Part shown: in pieces, positions 12,993-23,868 of the stretch
Numbering within the stretch: the stretch's first letter is position 1
Layout of the letters: every line of letters starts with the position of its first letter
DNA from: Phoronis australis
Taxonomy: Eukaryota > Phoronida > Phoronidae
NCBI GenBank assembly: GCA_002633005.1
Contig: NMRA01000094.1
Location: 678,509 to 742,508 of the forward strand
Direction: 5' to 3'
DNA: 64,000 nt
Notes under the pieces: model-generated
Told to the model about the DNA's origin: nothing
Seen by the model: the letters and a program-made list of their open reading frames with translations, nothing else
Database searches by the model: none
Position numbers and translations under genes: made by a program

Positions 12993-13195
12993 ATGAGCGC
13001 GAAGAAAACTTACGGCGGATACACTTGTGTTCCTGGCTGCTTCAAAAACAACAAGACAGATAAAAATCTGAGTTTTTATGTGTTCCCCGCAAACCAAGAA
13101 CTTCGTGAAAAATGGATAAACAACATTAGGAGAGCTGGGAGTAAGGGGAGATTTAGCCAATTCAAACCAACGCAGGGCTATCTAGTAGGCAACAC
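12993..13195 (+). CDS. THAP domain protein, exon 1
   Basis: From the ATG at 12993 the protein reads MSAKKTYGGYTCVPGC. It carries the first zinc ligands of a C2CH THAP finger (Cys12, Cys16), followed by the typical LSFYVFP (residues 26-32), the invariant Trp41 in REKWINNIRR, and FKPTQGY. The domain is completed by exon 2. A donor at 13196 (AACAC|GTAGCC) gives the correct phase but is weak. A better-looking donor at 13141 (GGGA|GTAAGG) would break the phase. The frame is open upstream to 12873, but the THAP N-terminus favours 12993. Confidence 0.75.
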
Positions 13196-13573
13196 GTAGC
13201 CCCTCGGTTGGCCATATAGGGGCTACAATACTCCCATTCGCTTTCTGTACTCATTTCGTTACTTCAGTGTATTTTAAACGGGCCGTGACCGGATTTGGGT
13301 TACCGATTTCGAGTTTTCACCTCGTCAAAAATACATTCTACACTTAAAACTATCATTTAAAAAAACGCTTACTTTCATCATTGGTCTTTTCTACTTCTAT
13401 ACATATCTTTGATGAAGCTTAGTTGTGAGAATTAAGTTGACTTTGGCGAAGAATTACAACTCCACTTTTTTGGTTGCCGTTAATTTTATCACCGCGTGAG
13501 CCGCGATAACCACAAAGCATGTCAACTGAATCACATGAGTTAAGCAAAGGTTAGCGCGAGACTGAGCGAAGCG

Positions 13574-13612
13574 CGTGACGCTAGCGTGTGACGCTAGTGC
13601 GTGACGCTAGCA
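13574..13612. repeat. 13-bp GC-rich tandem repeat in the THAP intron
   Basis: Three units of GTGACGCTAGCGY in the intron between the two THAP exons. This is unusually CpG-rich for the window. Confidence 0.8.
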
Positions 13613-13954
13613 CGCGACACTTGTAAAATAGCATGAGAAGGTATCGGGTGAAACTTGTAAGATGTGTGTCCCTTGGACTTTTTATTCAACATGCGTAATT
13701 TCACTAACTTCCTCAAAATGGCACCCGGTAACTGAGAGAAACTCGAGCAAACCGCATCAGATTTTCATCGATTTGTTCAAGTTTTGCTGACTAAATTGTA
13801 TCCACAGTCGTGGTATGTGTTAATTATAACTCCGTGTTCCTACATGTATGGTTCATTTAATTTTATTTGCTGTATTATGAAATGAGTAACTTTTTGTGAG
13901 GATGTACTATCGCCCCTGAATGCCTGCGGCATCCAGTGCGATGTAATTGCCTAG

Positions 13955-14108
13955 GGGCCATCGTGTGTGCAGCGAACATTTTCCTGGTGGAAAAAAGACG
14001 TATGAGAACAACATTCCGACGGAGTTTCCTCTTAAAATTAACGTCTCTAGCATATACACGGCGAAAGCTACAAAAGTTAAGCAACCCAAGAACTCTCAAC
14101 TTGTCTGA
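13955..14108 (+). CDS. THAP domain protein, exon 2 (C-terminal half of finger)
   Basis: After the acceptor TTGCCTAG, the frame beginning GHRVCSEHFPGGKKTYENN supplies the second ligand pair (Cys and His of CSEHF). The conserved closing box reads NIPTEFP (compare AVPTIF). An upstream in-frame TAA at 13944 requires splicing just here. The frame ends at TGA 14106-14108, soon after the finger, and coding-like sequence resumes one frame over, so a frameshift or a further intron is likely. Confidence 0.7.
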
Positions 14109-14385
14109 AACCGGAGGAGATTTCGAAATCAACGCCGATAGCCCCAATACTGAACATGACGACAGTTGTGCCCTCGGTCACACGGTCACTGATCATAGCT
14201 ACGCTGTGTTTACAAACGAGAGAGAGGACTTGCTTGGTATTATAAAGCAAAAAAATGAAACATGGTTTTTAGTTTGCAAATCACTCCAAATGCACACACT
14301 ATCCAGCCTGCTCAAGACATTCCTGACCACAAGCTATCCCAAGAGCCTTCGCGCAGGAAGTAACTCGCACATGCGCAATGCGTAG
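14109..14385 (+). pseudogene. frameshifted tail of the THAP gene
   Basis: A frame offset by one from exon 2 is open from before the finger to 14385. It reads SETGGDFEIN, then GHTVTDHSYAVFTNEREDLL, then IIKQKNETW. DHSYA followed by a short heptad-like helix resembles the linker and coiled coil that often follow THAP fingers in P-type transposases. The change of frame after LV at 14105 suggests a one-base mutation. No transposase core follows. Confidence 0.45.
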
Positions 14386-14411
14386 TTCGTTTGCGCTGCA
14401 AATCCGCTATT

Positions 14412-16576
14412 CAGTGTTCTCCATCAGCCTCGTTCCCAAGCCTCAGGATGGCGTTGATCAGTTAAGCCACTTGAGGCTTGGTGAGGCGGTATCCCATCTG
14501 CGCGCTGATTGGCTGTAGACGACGTTCACCTCTGACATGAGGGACACAAAAAACTTTCAAACACTTGAATCTCTGAATACTTAAGGTTATCTCAAACCTT
14601 ATTCACAAAAATGGCCATTTTTACGATATTGCACATGTCTATAAAAATACCTGATCTTCATTCTTGGGGAACTTCAAATACAAAATATATACTGCATAGT
14701 GAGAAAAAATGATTTAACAGAACCACCTTGGAACCGCACGACCGCGTGGATATTTGTTTACTACTTATCAGAGGTCAAAGGTTAAATGGCTTTCAATCAA
14801 ATCCAATCTCCCGCCAGGCACAGAACAGCTTCGTATACCCTCAGTCCTTTCATTCACAAAATCACCATAACATTGAGTCACCGAGTACTTATGGTAGAAT
14901 GGTGCCGGGAAAACAAAGACAAAACGTAGTTTTGATCCTAAGGGAGTTGTGTGTCTGCACGCATACGACCGTTGGCGTTGAGAACGAATGCTACGGTCGC
15001 CTCAGGCCTCTGTGGTCATGAACAGAGCAAGTTGCGAAAAGAGATAAATCCTCACCCTAATTCCTTAATTCAATTAATAAGTTGACATTTCAATGTTTCG
15101 ATCTCATGCTTACGACATGCTTTAACCACCGATTCGATTTTTATTATCCATTTCTTACTTGGTTTTGTATCAGTCTCCCTGCACGTGACTTGTACAGGCT
15201 ATGTGAACTATGACCTATTTATATAAAAGGAGGTCGCAAATGACAGTAAGAGTTAGGTGTGTACGGTACGTTTTTATTGATAATTAAGTTAATTACACAC
15301 TGCAAAATCAGTTGACATTGCGAGTGAACGTTGAAATAGCGAACATATTTAAGGCTTGTATAGGTTATGTGTACCGAAAACAAGTTTTCACCGAATAACT
15401 AACCGAAGACTTTGAGATTTTCACTTGTCTGAGTTTAATCAGCTTTTTCTTGGCTTCAGCAAATCGACTTAATTTGAACTTAGGAACACGAGTTTTCGAA
15501 AACGGCTCGGTGGATTTTGCTGAAATTTTTTCTATATTTAATATTTAGTCATCAGTCTCAAAAACGCTGTTAGGATTTTCGATACAAAGGCCTATTTTTT
15601 GCCTAATGTAACAAAGACGAATACGACTTCCGTTTTTTACAAAGACACCTTACCTTTTGCGAGTTGATTCGTCATAGAAACCAAACGAAGAGACTAATCG
15701 AAAATTCCAAATAGCGTTTTTGAGGTAATTAGTGAAGTTTTCATTAAAAAAAGTTTCATTAAAATCGACTGAGGGATTATTTTGCTATGAATGAATGAAT
15801 GTATTTTGACTTAAAAAAGGTTTTTATGTAAAAATAATAATGGTACATTAATACAAAAAGTATTTTTATATTCCCTAATCTTTTTTCTTTCGGAAAATAT
15901 TAGTTTTTTGATATACACGTTAGAATAGAGGCCACTAAAATAAGGTTGGAGATAACTTTAAATACCAGGTTTTTAAGATTCTTGTCCTTACTTCTTTGAT
16001 GTGAAAAAATTGATTATTTTTATCCAGAAACTAAACAAGATCCAAATGCAGATTTTAACTATTTTCGCAGGGTTGTTGTTGCTATCAATCATGAATCAGA
16101 AGCAGAAGACACTGTTTTCATTATTGTTTGAGATAAGAGGTGTTTGGCTGCTCTTGTACTTATTGTCAATTCTGTTTGAAAGCACCTGCTTTTTAATTCA
16201 AATACATCAATTGTTCAATGATCAAAACCTAAGTTGCTGCATCAATGCCCTTCATTTGATTTTGTGTATTATACTACAGCAAATTTCAGAGTTGATATAA
16301 CTCGTGACATTCCGGCAATTTTCGTAAAAACAAGGCAGAATTCTGCGCTATCTTGAGGTTTTGGGGGCTGTTACTGTGACCTGTTTGCCAGCACTTGCCA
16401 CATGTTTGAATAGCCTGCGACGCATTTGAAAAAAAAAGCAACCAGTTTGGAGAATGTAATGCCCATGTTAACAATACCTTCATTGTGGTATATGTTGTAT
16501 CAGATGTGCGCAGGACACTCATCTGGACCCATTTCATTGGTCAATTGGAACCATTTTTGTGCTTGATTGATATATA
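14412..16576. other. non-coding, nothing firmly recognised
   Basis: The first bases (CAGTGTTCTCCA, 14412-14423) equal the terminus of the hAT-type element at 1875, but no partner end is found. The rest is AT-rich with hydrophobic chance frames. Confidence 0.3.
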
Positions 16577-18683
16577 CTGTAAACGTTCGGGTTAACGCCG
16601 TGGGCAGATTAATTGGCGAACTCAAAATTTCAGGGGTGGGTGGTTAACCAGACATTGGCGCTTAAACGTGAAATTTCAAGAAATAGCAGGTGGGCGTTTA
16701 ACCGAACATGGGCGCTTATTACGACAGACAGCCGCCCTGCGCACTTAATCTTACCTCATGATCAGTCCCACACTAACAGCGGATGATCCCAACAAATTTT
16801 CTGCTGCCCTTAGATTAGTCATTCACAATTAAATTTACAAAATCGGTGAGTAATAGCCCCGTGCCGTCCTGCGATCTTGTTAGAGCTGTAGTGCGCAGAC
16901 GACTAGAGTGACAAAAACTTGATTGCAAGTATTGTCACGCGATCACACTGCAGAAGTGCGCGCGTGCGAGCTACACGAGCTACACGTGTTGCAAAGGTCA
17001 CTTGAAATTTATGGTGCTAGCTGTCAAGTCCTGAGACCAGTTCTAAAATTAGATGTAATAAAAGTTTGAACAACTAATTGTGTTTTTTGTGTTTGGGATG
17101 TTTATGTTCGAAACTCCATGACTCAGTCACATTTTCAATGTATGGTTCTGCGGCTAGCTGTTCTATGTCGACGGCCCGGCGTTGCTCATTTCCAGTTGCG
17201 TGAAACACATGCCGCGCAAAGAAGAAAAGAATCGGGGGTAAGCTGATACGAACCAGACGTCACTCAAAAGTTTTGCAAAGGCATTACTCAAAAACAAGCA
17301 CTTGCTTAAGATTTAATTTGAAATAGTACCAACATTATGACTGAGGATAAGTCTAGTGATCGCGTATGTAGTGAAGTCCGAGGAAAAGATAATAGTTCGT
17401 ACACATATCTGCGTTGGTAAAAAATTGTAGATGAAGCCCCAGTTATTCGGGTAACTGGCACTCGTGGTTTGCGCAGTTATACAACTTAAATTAGTGAAGA
17501 GCTCGAACTGGCAACGCATCCTTATCTAGTCATGCCGTGTTGTTGCAACGGGATCCGCGCTCGGCATAACAAAATTTGGAAGTATGAGCCAAGATCATGG
17601 TCGTTTTGTATCTAGTCGCAGCATCAGTGCTGTAGTGGTAAAATTAGAGGTAAGTAGGCGTCCAAAGCCCACTGTATCACCTTGAGCACTGAACAGAACT
17701 TACGGTGTGTAGGCGCTACATTCAAATGCCAAAAGGTGGTTGGCTGCGCCTAGGTACGCGTATGCCCCACTTCAGTACTGCGCATCATGTCACCTGGAAA
17801 TTCCAACATACGCGAGCCGATTTTTTGGCGTAAAGTAGATACCTGGCAAACATAAGCAACCGCCTCTTTCAATATGCATCTCATTTTTGTGGCAAAAGGC
17901 AGCGGCGGGATTCAGCACACGTAGGTATGAGTCACCTTTGAATCACATATGTTGTCCAAGTAACATACACTCCTGAGTGTGGGAACTACTACACACGTGC
18001 ACCTCTTCAAAGGTCGCAAATCAAAAGAGAACAGCGATAGTGCTAAGTACAGGAGTATACCGGCGTGACTCTGTACTTTAAAGCTGTTGTTATAAAAGAC
18101 CCAGTGTTTTACGACATTCCTCCGTTCCAACGACCCAAAACTGCGATATCAAGTCTCTACCAATATTTCCCAACTTGATGTTCTCTGGGGCGGATGTTCC
18201 CTGGATCCGATGTTCTATGCCAGTAGCTAGCTGCGTGCAAGTCATAACCACTAAGACACATCGCTAAAAGCAGAGGTATTGAAGCCGGGAGGTTCTTAAA
18301 CTTTGCGAACATGGGAAGAAAATAAAGTGACAAAAACATTCAAGTATTATATTTTGAAGAAAATCCGTGACCCAAGACAACAATTCGTTACTTGTACTAT
18401 AATTCACATTGCTAAAACGCCGGCTCGGAGGCCATCATTGCACTCATTGTGATCATCGATCTAAAAAGCAGGGAATTTGCGCGTTTCTTTAGCACTGGGC
18501 GCTAAATCTTCAATCTTTAAAAGTCGGGGATGGGTGCTTAACCGAGAGGTGGGCACTTAACTGGAAACCTTCAAATATCGCAGAGGGGCACTTAACGGAG
18601 CAGTGGACGCTTAAATCAGAAATCCAGCCAAAGTTGGGGATGGGCAGTTAAATGAGCATGGGCGTTAACCCGAACGTTTACGG
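16577..18683. mobile_element. TA-target DNA transposon copy A2 (2107 bp, complete ends)
   Basis: It starts CTGTAAACGTTCGGG at 16577 and ends CCCGAACGTTTACGG at 18683, with TA on both sides (16575-16576 and 18684-18685). Each end holds several copies of GGGCGSTTAA-type words in both orientations, plausible transposase-binding arrays. The interior matches A1 in patches (for example CTTATTACGACAG, and the block around CTGCGGCTAGCTGTT). No transposase is recognised. Confidence 0.88.
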
Positions 18684-18704
18684 TAGTTGGTACTAAGCTG
18701 AGAC

Positions 18705-18822
18705 CTGACCCAAGGTTTGGTAGTGTGCCACGGTAGTGTGCCATGGTAGTGTGCCACGGTGAGACTCGAACCCACGACCTTGAGTAAGGGAAACGGACAT
18801 GCATAAGACTACCTCCTTTTTT
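18705..18822 (-). repeat. tRNA-like sequence, possible SINE head
   Basis: On the minus strand, GGTCGTGGGTTCGAGTCTC (around 18761-18780) is a near-perfect Pol III B box and T arm, followed by CACCGTGGCA, like a tRNA 3' half. The A-box region is degenerate and no sound anticodon arm forms, so this is a tRNA-derived repeat and not a tRNA gene. A short tandem GTGCCAYGGTAGT follows. It sits directly beside transposon A2. Confidence 0.4.
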
Positions 18823-19518
18823 ATTAGCAATTGCAAGTACATTAATTTGGCCTTAAGAGAAAGTCCAAAACGCATTATTATTATTATTTCGCTGAATAAT
18901 TCTATCAAAATTTCCCTCTGGTTACAAAAGAACACAAGGCTAAATCTGTCCAGTGGCAGTGCTGTTGAGTGATAAGACAGGACTAAGGTGATTCAATTCA
19001 CAGTGTACAAGTGGTCAATTTGTGGATTTTCTCTTCAACACCTATGATAATTGGTGAAGTTAGTGTGAACTGGAAGAGAATCAATTGCTCAAGTGAAGCA
19101 GTTTCAGGGCAGACATTAGACTGCATTTAGGATCATGGAGGTGGTGACATGTTTATTATGTGCTGCATTCTTTCATTCCAAGGCAACCAGTGAAATATTT
19201 CATGGGTTGTTGAACAACTGATTATTTGTTGGCTGTAATCATTCACGCAGAAACATAAATCTCTTTGGATAACTTACTACAAATCACAAAAGTGATAAAC
19301 AACAATACCCAGATGTCTTTGATTTTGAATTACAACACTATCTCTCACATAGACAACCTTTGTCATCACATTCTCTTTAAGGTTGACTGTTGACTTTATG
19401 TTCATATTCAATGTAGTAATACATTATTTCACAAGAAACCCATGTGATAAAAGGAACTTCACTCAAGGTTTCCAATCCCACATTCCTAAATCGTCTTCTC
19501 TTTTGGCCAGTAGAGTAT
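18823..19518. other. non-coding, nothing recognised
   Basis: AT-rich presumed intron sequence. Confidence 0.35.
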
Positions 19519-19928
19519 CCAAGGTACCTAAACTACAGGTCAATGGACTCATAAACACCATCCACTGACTCACAAACACGGGAACGGACTCACAAAACAC
19601 GATCCACGCACCCAAACACAAGAGACACGGACTCATATTCACAAGGAAACATGGTTAACAGACTGCCAAACACGGTTTACGGACAAAATGAAGATGTCAG
19701 CTGACCCAGGAAGCCGATGAGTCCGTGAACCATGTTTGGCGGTCCGTTAACCGTGCTTCCTCGTAATTATGAGTCCGTGTCCCATGTATTTGGGTGCGTG
19801 GATCGTGTTTTGTGAGTCCGTTACCATGTTTATGAGTAAGTGGAAGGTGTTTGCAGGTCCATGAGTCGTGTTCATGGGTCCGTGCCCGTGTTTATGAGTC
19901 CCTTGACCGTGTAGTTTAGGTACCTTGG
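19519..19928. mobile_element. foldback MITE, about 410 bp
   Basis: Its arms are inverted: CCAAGGTACCTAAACTAC at 19519 pairs with GTAGTTTAGGTACCTTGG ending at 19928, and the arms continue with many inverted GGACTCATAAACACGG-type words. TAT flanks both sides (19516-19518 and 19929-19931). No coding sequence. The whole element could fold into a long imperfect hairpin. Confidence 0.8.
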
Positions 19929-20321
19929 TATCCCATTATTTGATTGTAAACCCTAGTGTTTGCTAAAAATGCACTTCTGTGCCAAAGTACACTGTACACT
20001 GTAAGTGAAGAACGTTTTATCATAGCTCACTCAACTTTTCAATTTTTGATGTCTGCATTACAATTCTCATTACAACTCACAATGTTACTGTCACTAGAAT
20101 GACAAAATGGCTGACGAAGGTAAATGCTAAATAAAATAGTGTTACTATGACAACAGTGTACACAGCTTTGGAAGTTGGAACAAGTGTACTCATGCACAGG
20201 CAGTGTGGCTAAATTCTGCAGAATCAAAGAGGGCGCTGTTGTATTGAAATCTCAAAAAATGCTGTTATAATTTTCTGAATTATCATTTTTACTGGCAAAA
20301 TTAATTTTGATTTATGAATTT

Positions 20322-21290
20322 TTGTTTTTTTGTTCGCACTCTACAGGTCGCAGTTTTCGTCCAATTTCCATGAAATTTAAACACAACCTCAAGTTCCTGA
20401 AATCCTGGAAGCCTATTGTTTTTCATCATGATCAGATCCAAGGTGGCAGCCAATTGGCTACTATTTCAGATTCAAACGCTCCTAGAGACCGTAATTTTTT
20501 AGCTACACAGCTGAAAATCAGCGCATATGTTGTACCGTACATGTTCTACATTTGTGCTGAGAATCATTTACTTCCGGATAAATATGGCGAAAATATAGGC
20601 AATTGCGCATGTGCACCTCGATTTTGGGCAAAAACCATTTTCTCCTGCAGAGGACACATTATTGGACCAATTCTTTTGAAATTTTTCAGGTATTATTCAG
20701 ACTTAAAAAACCAGAAGTTGTTTTCAAGATGGCAGATCTGGCACATCGTGACCCATTTTCAGTCGTGCTGGCGTGTTACCTTAAATGGGAAGAGAAAATG
20801 ACATGAATTTTTGCATGTGGATTCTCCAAGAAATATTCTTTCAAATGTCTTTGAACAATTTTTTCTCAGACTTACCGTTTTCAAGTTATTTGACTTTGAG
20901 TTTCAAAACAAACGCAAAATTTCAGTTTCTTCGACAAGTTTACAGAATTTTTCAAAACTACCATGTTAGGTAGAGTTTTGAACGGGCTTTCAGAAGATGT
21001 TTTCCATTTTTCGCTAGGACGTCTACTTTCAAATTATTTGAGATTTTATGATAGCGCTGTTCCATTGTTGACCGGTCTTGCTGCACTGATGTTGGTTTAG
21101 CTTCTATTGAAGAAGACAGTAGCCTAATTCTTACTGATGTCTGACGTCTTCACTAGTTATGTTATCGTGTTGTTCATATTCCCCACTATCATCATCATAA
21201 TCATCATTGTCGTCGTCATCTCCACTGTCGTCTTTTCGGTGAATTTCGCCAAGTGTCGCTCCTCTGAGCGCTCTCGTTTTGAATTTTTTA
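20322..21290. repeat. interspersed repeat family R2, unit 1
   Basis: Begins TTTGTTCGCACTCTACAGG and ends with GTCGCTCCTCTGAGCG, then CTCTCGTTTT. The same order of blocks recurs at 58800, 60698 and 61763. A 164-codon frame (20307-20801) is partly shared with unit 3 (61000-61197), but similarity is as strong between coding frames as outside them, so I do not call a gene. Confidence 0.75.
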
Positions 21291-22172
21291 AAATTTTATA
21301 GAAATCATTAAAGTTTTATTTTTGATAACCCCTCTTGCAATTTAAAGTAGATCATACAATTGATAGCAACTATTTTTGAGAGCAGTGTTTAAAGCATATT
21401 ATCTAAAATTTCGTTAAAATTTGATCCGCTGTTTCTGAGATATGGTGTTCCAAAATTTGCCAAATTCATGCATTTTGCGAGGGTACTACATAATATCAAA
21501 TAATTGTTCAGGCTAACTATAAAAAATGCGATAAATTTGATATTGTTTGTGAATATAAAAAACTGGGATCGTCTGAACAGACCAGATTGGCAGTTACTGT
21601 GGAAGACAGGTCTATGGTCCAATTGTATTTGTCAAGTGTATAATTGATCCGTGCTTTTTACTGGTTACTAAATCACCTGGGACGGTTTTGTTATTCTGTT
21701 GTCATAATTTTTTTTACTGTTTTATCTGGACAGAAAGAGGTCCACAGCCATTCATTAACAGTGAAACTGTAGTCAAAGGATGCAGTTCTCTGCCATAGGT
21801 GGTGCTTCAATTGTCCTAAGCTGTCTATAGGTGGGGCTTCAAATGTCCATAATTGCATTTGGCACCGCTAGCATCAAATCTTTGACACAGTATCACTGAC
21901 TCAACATATCACATGTATGCCTGTGCTGGTGCGACACAAGTGGCTGGTCTGAAGAGTACCGTAACATTGGTAGTGCAGATGTCACTAAGGAAGAAGGTTG
22001 GTGTGTAGTGATAAGAAACCCCAGGCATATATAGACAGTGAATCTGCAATTCAAAAAGCCAAGATACCATGTCATTGTTAACTGAGAATCAAAGTGCCGG
22101 CAGACATGGAAGGTTTTGTCATCCAGTTCATGTTAAAGCAGAGATGGTAGAAAGTGTTCTTTAGGAAGTTGC

Positions 22173-22378
22173 TATGGTGACCAGTATTGGATATGAGATG
22201 TGCACTGGCAGAGAGTGACCACATGATAGTCAAGGGTGGCTCATGGTGACCAGTACTGGACATGAGATGTATACTGCTAGAGAGTGACCACATGATAGTC
22301 AAGGGTGGCTCATGGTGACCAGCACTGGACATGAGATATACACTGCTAGAGAGTGACCACATGATAGTCAAGGGTAGT
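22173..22378. repeat. 69-bp minisatellite, 3 copies
   Basis: Units begin GTGACCAG at 22177, 22246 and 22315 and contain AGAGAGTGACCACATGATAG. Confidence 0.9.
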
Positions 22379-22917
22379 GGCACTGTTGGAAGAAGGTGTC
22401 CTGTTGACATGTTGTTAGATAACATCATTCCATGACATATTTGTGCCTTGGACTTCACTAGAAGTCTTGGACTTCACTAGAAGCCCTGAATCAATGGCCT
22501 TGACTATACAGCACAGAGGTTTGTTTACCGGACCAACCACTACTGAGGATGTCATTCCAAAGGAAGTTTGTCATATCCTGCAACTAACTGATAACGTAGG
22601 AACAATCTGTAATGACAATGCACTAAATGATATTTTTAGCATGCTAATTATGCGTTGAGGGACAAAGATGTTTTATGCAATTAGCATCAGACAGAGGCTT
22701 ATTGTACCTATTGCAGTGTTCTTGGTCAAGTGTCTGGTGATTTTTGTGATGAGTGTAATGTGGCAGTCAGTGAGAACTGATTATTACCATTAGTGATACC
22801 TCGCCACTGTAGGATGTGACTGATTCTCTTGACAAGCGGGCAGAGGTTGATGAACTTGAGCTGGATCAAGCTAGCAGTGACTGTGGAGGAACTGAGAAGA
22901 GGAACAGAATGTAAAAG

Positions 22918-23868
22918 GGTGAGACCAGCTCTGATGGAACACCAGGTGGTATGGTGATTGAATTGTTGAACATGGCAGATGAGAAAGTGAAGCAGAGGAT
23001 AGAGACACTTGCTGCTAGGAGTGAACATAATGAGTGTCAGGGTGAAAACTGTAACTTTGATGGTGCTGGAGCTGGTAGAACAAATGTGGTTGGCTCTACT
23101 GTTGGCATAGAAGCTGGTGGTGATTATGGTGTTGATTATGGTGGAAATGTTGCAGTGCCCAGAGGTCAGCAGGAAACCTCTGAGTTTGGTCAGCGGTTTG
23201 AAACTCTAAGGAGCCATCTGTTGTCTTTAGCCCACTCTATTGTGGAACCACAATGGGAAGTTAGTAGGAATTTTGAAGTAGATTTAGATGTTGGAGTAAA
23301 TACCATGCATTTTGTTTTTGAGGATAACGTCAATTTAATCGCTGTTCCATCTACAAATGAGGATTCACAGTGCAGTTTGGTAGAACAGAGTAACGTCCAT
23401 ACCAAAATGAGGTCACATGGTGCATTTGTTGATGTTCGAAATTTATCATGCTGTCCAGATGTTTACACTAGTGACTCGACCCAAAGTGAAGGAGAACAAG
23501 ACAGTGCATATTTACTGGATGAACTGAATGAAGTTGGGAGTAGGAAGCCTGATTACAAACGTAGAAACAGTGGTAGCATGACCGTGGGAAATACTGTGAA
23601 AAGACTGAAAAAGAAAGTTGCTAAGTCTCTGTTTCACTCTGTGAGTCTACCGGAGTTTGACTTTTGGAAACCTTCGTCATTGTTGGGTGGCAGACAGAAG
23701 TATAGCAAGCTAGACAACTCGCAAGTTGATATGGGGTTACATGATGAATGTGGGGTCGTGTCACAAGGGTGTGATCACGGGAGTCATCACACTGTGACAG
23801 CAGCCGTTGTTGTCATCGACAACGATGAGTGCAATGAGTATACACCTGTGGACAGGTTTCTCGTACAG
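22918..23868 (+). CDS. large candidate exon (~317 codons), cassette or alternative first exon of the main gene
   Basis: Open frame with an ATG at 22951, ending at donor CTCGTACAG|GTAAAC in phase 0. A phase-0 acceptor at 22917 (AATGTAAAAG) is weak. The protein is acidic and Ser-rich. It includes a CQGENC pair (about residue 32 from the ATG), a basic patch KRLKKKVAKSL and SLPEFDFWKPSSLLGG, and ends in DRFLVQ. An in-frame TAA at 22912 separates it from further coding-like sequence (22813-22911, DVTDSLDKRAEVDELELDQ). If used as a cassette it would sit inside the zinc-binding region; if used as a first exon it would replace exon b. Confidence 0.65.

Larger units (their letters stand above)
12884..14411 (+). 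mobile_element. THAP-domain-carrying element with 18-bp inverted repeats
   Basis: The perfect inverted repeat AATAGCGGATTTGCAGCG (12884-12901) reappears as its complement at 14394-14411. Between them lie two THAP exons on the + strand. THAP domains are the DNA-binding domains of P-element transposases and of host genes derived from them. No RNase-H-like transposase region is present, and no 8-bp target duplication is obvious (left flank CCTGCAAC, right flank CAGTGTTC). It could be an internally deleted P-like transposon or a small host THAP gene that happens to sit between the repeats. Confidence 0.6.

Noticed and set aside
16001-16300. Hydrophobic 99-codon frame resembling a membrane protein
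   Set aside because: T-rich DNA gives Leu/Ile/Phe-rich frames by chance, and there is no exon context.
20307-20801. 164-codon frame in R2 unit 1
   Set aside because: The other R2 units carry stops or shifts in the same frame, and similarity between units is not confined to the frame.
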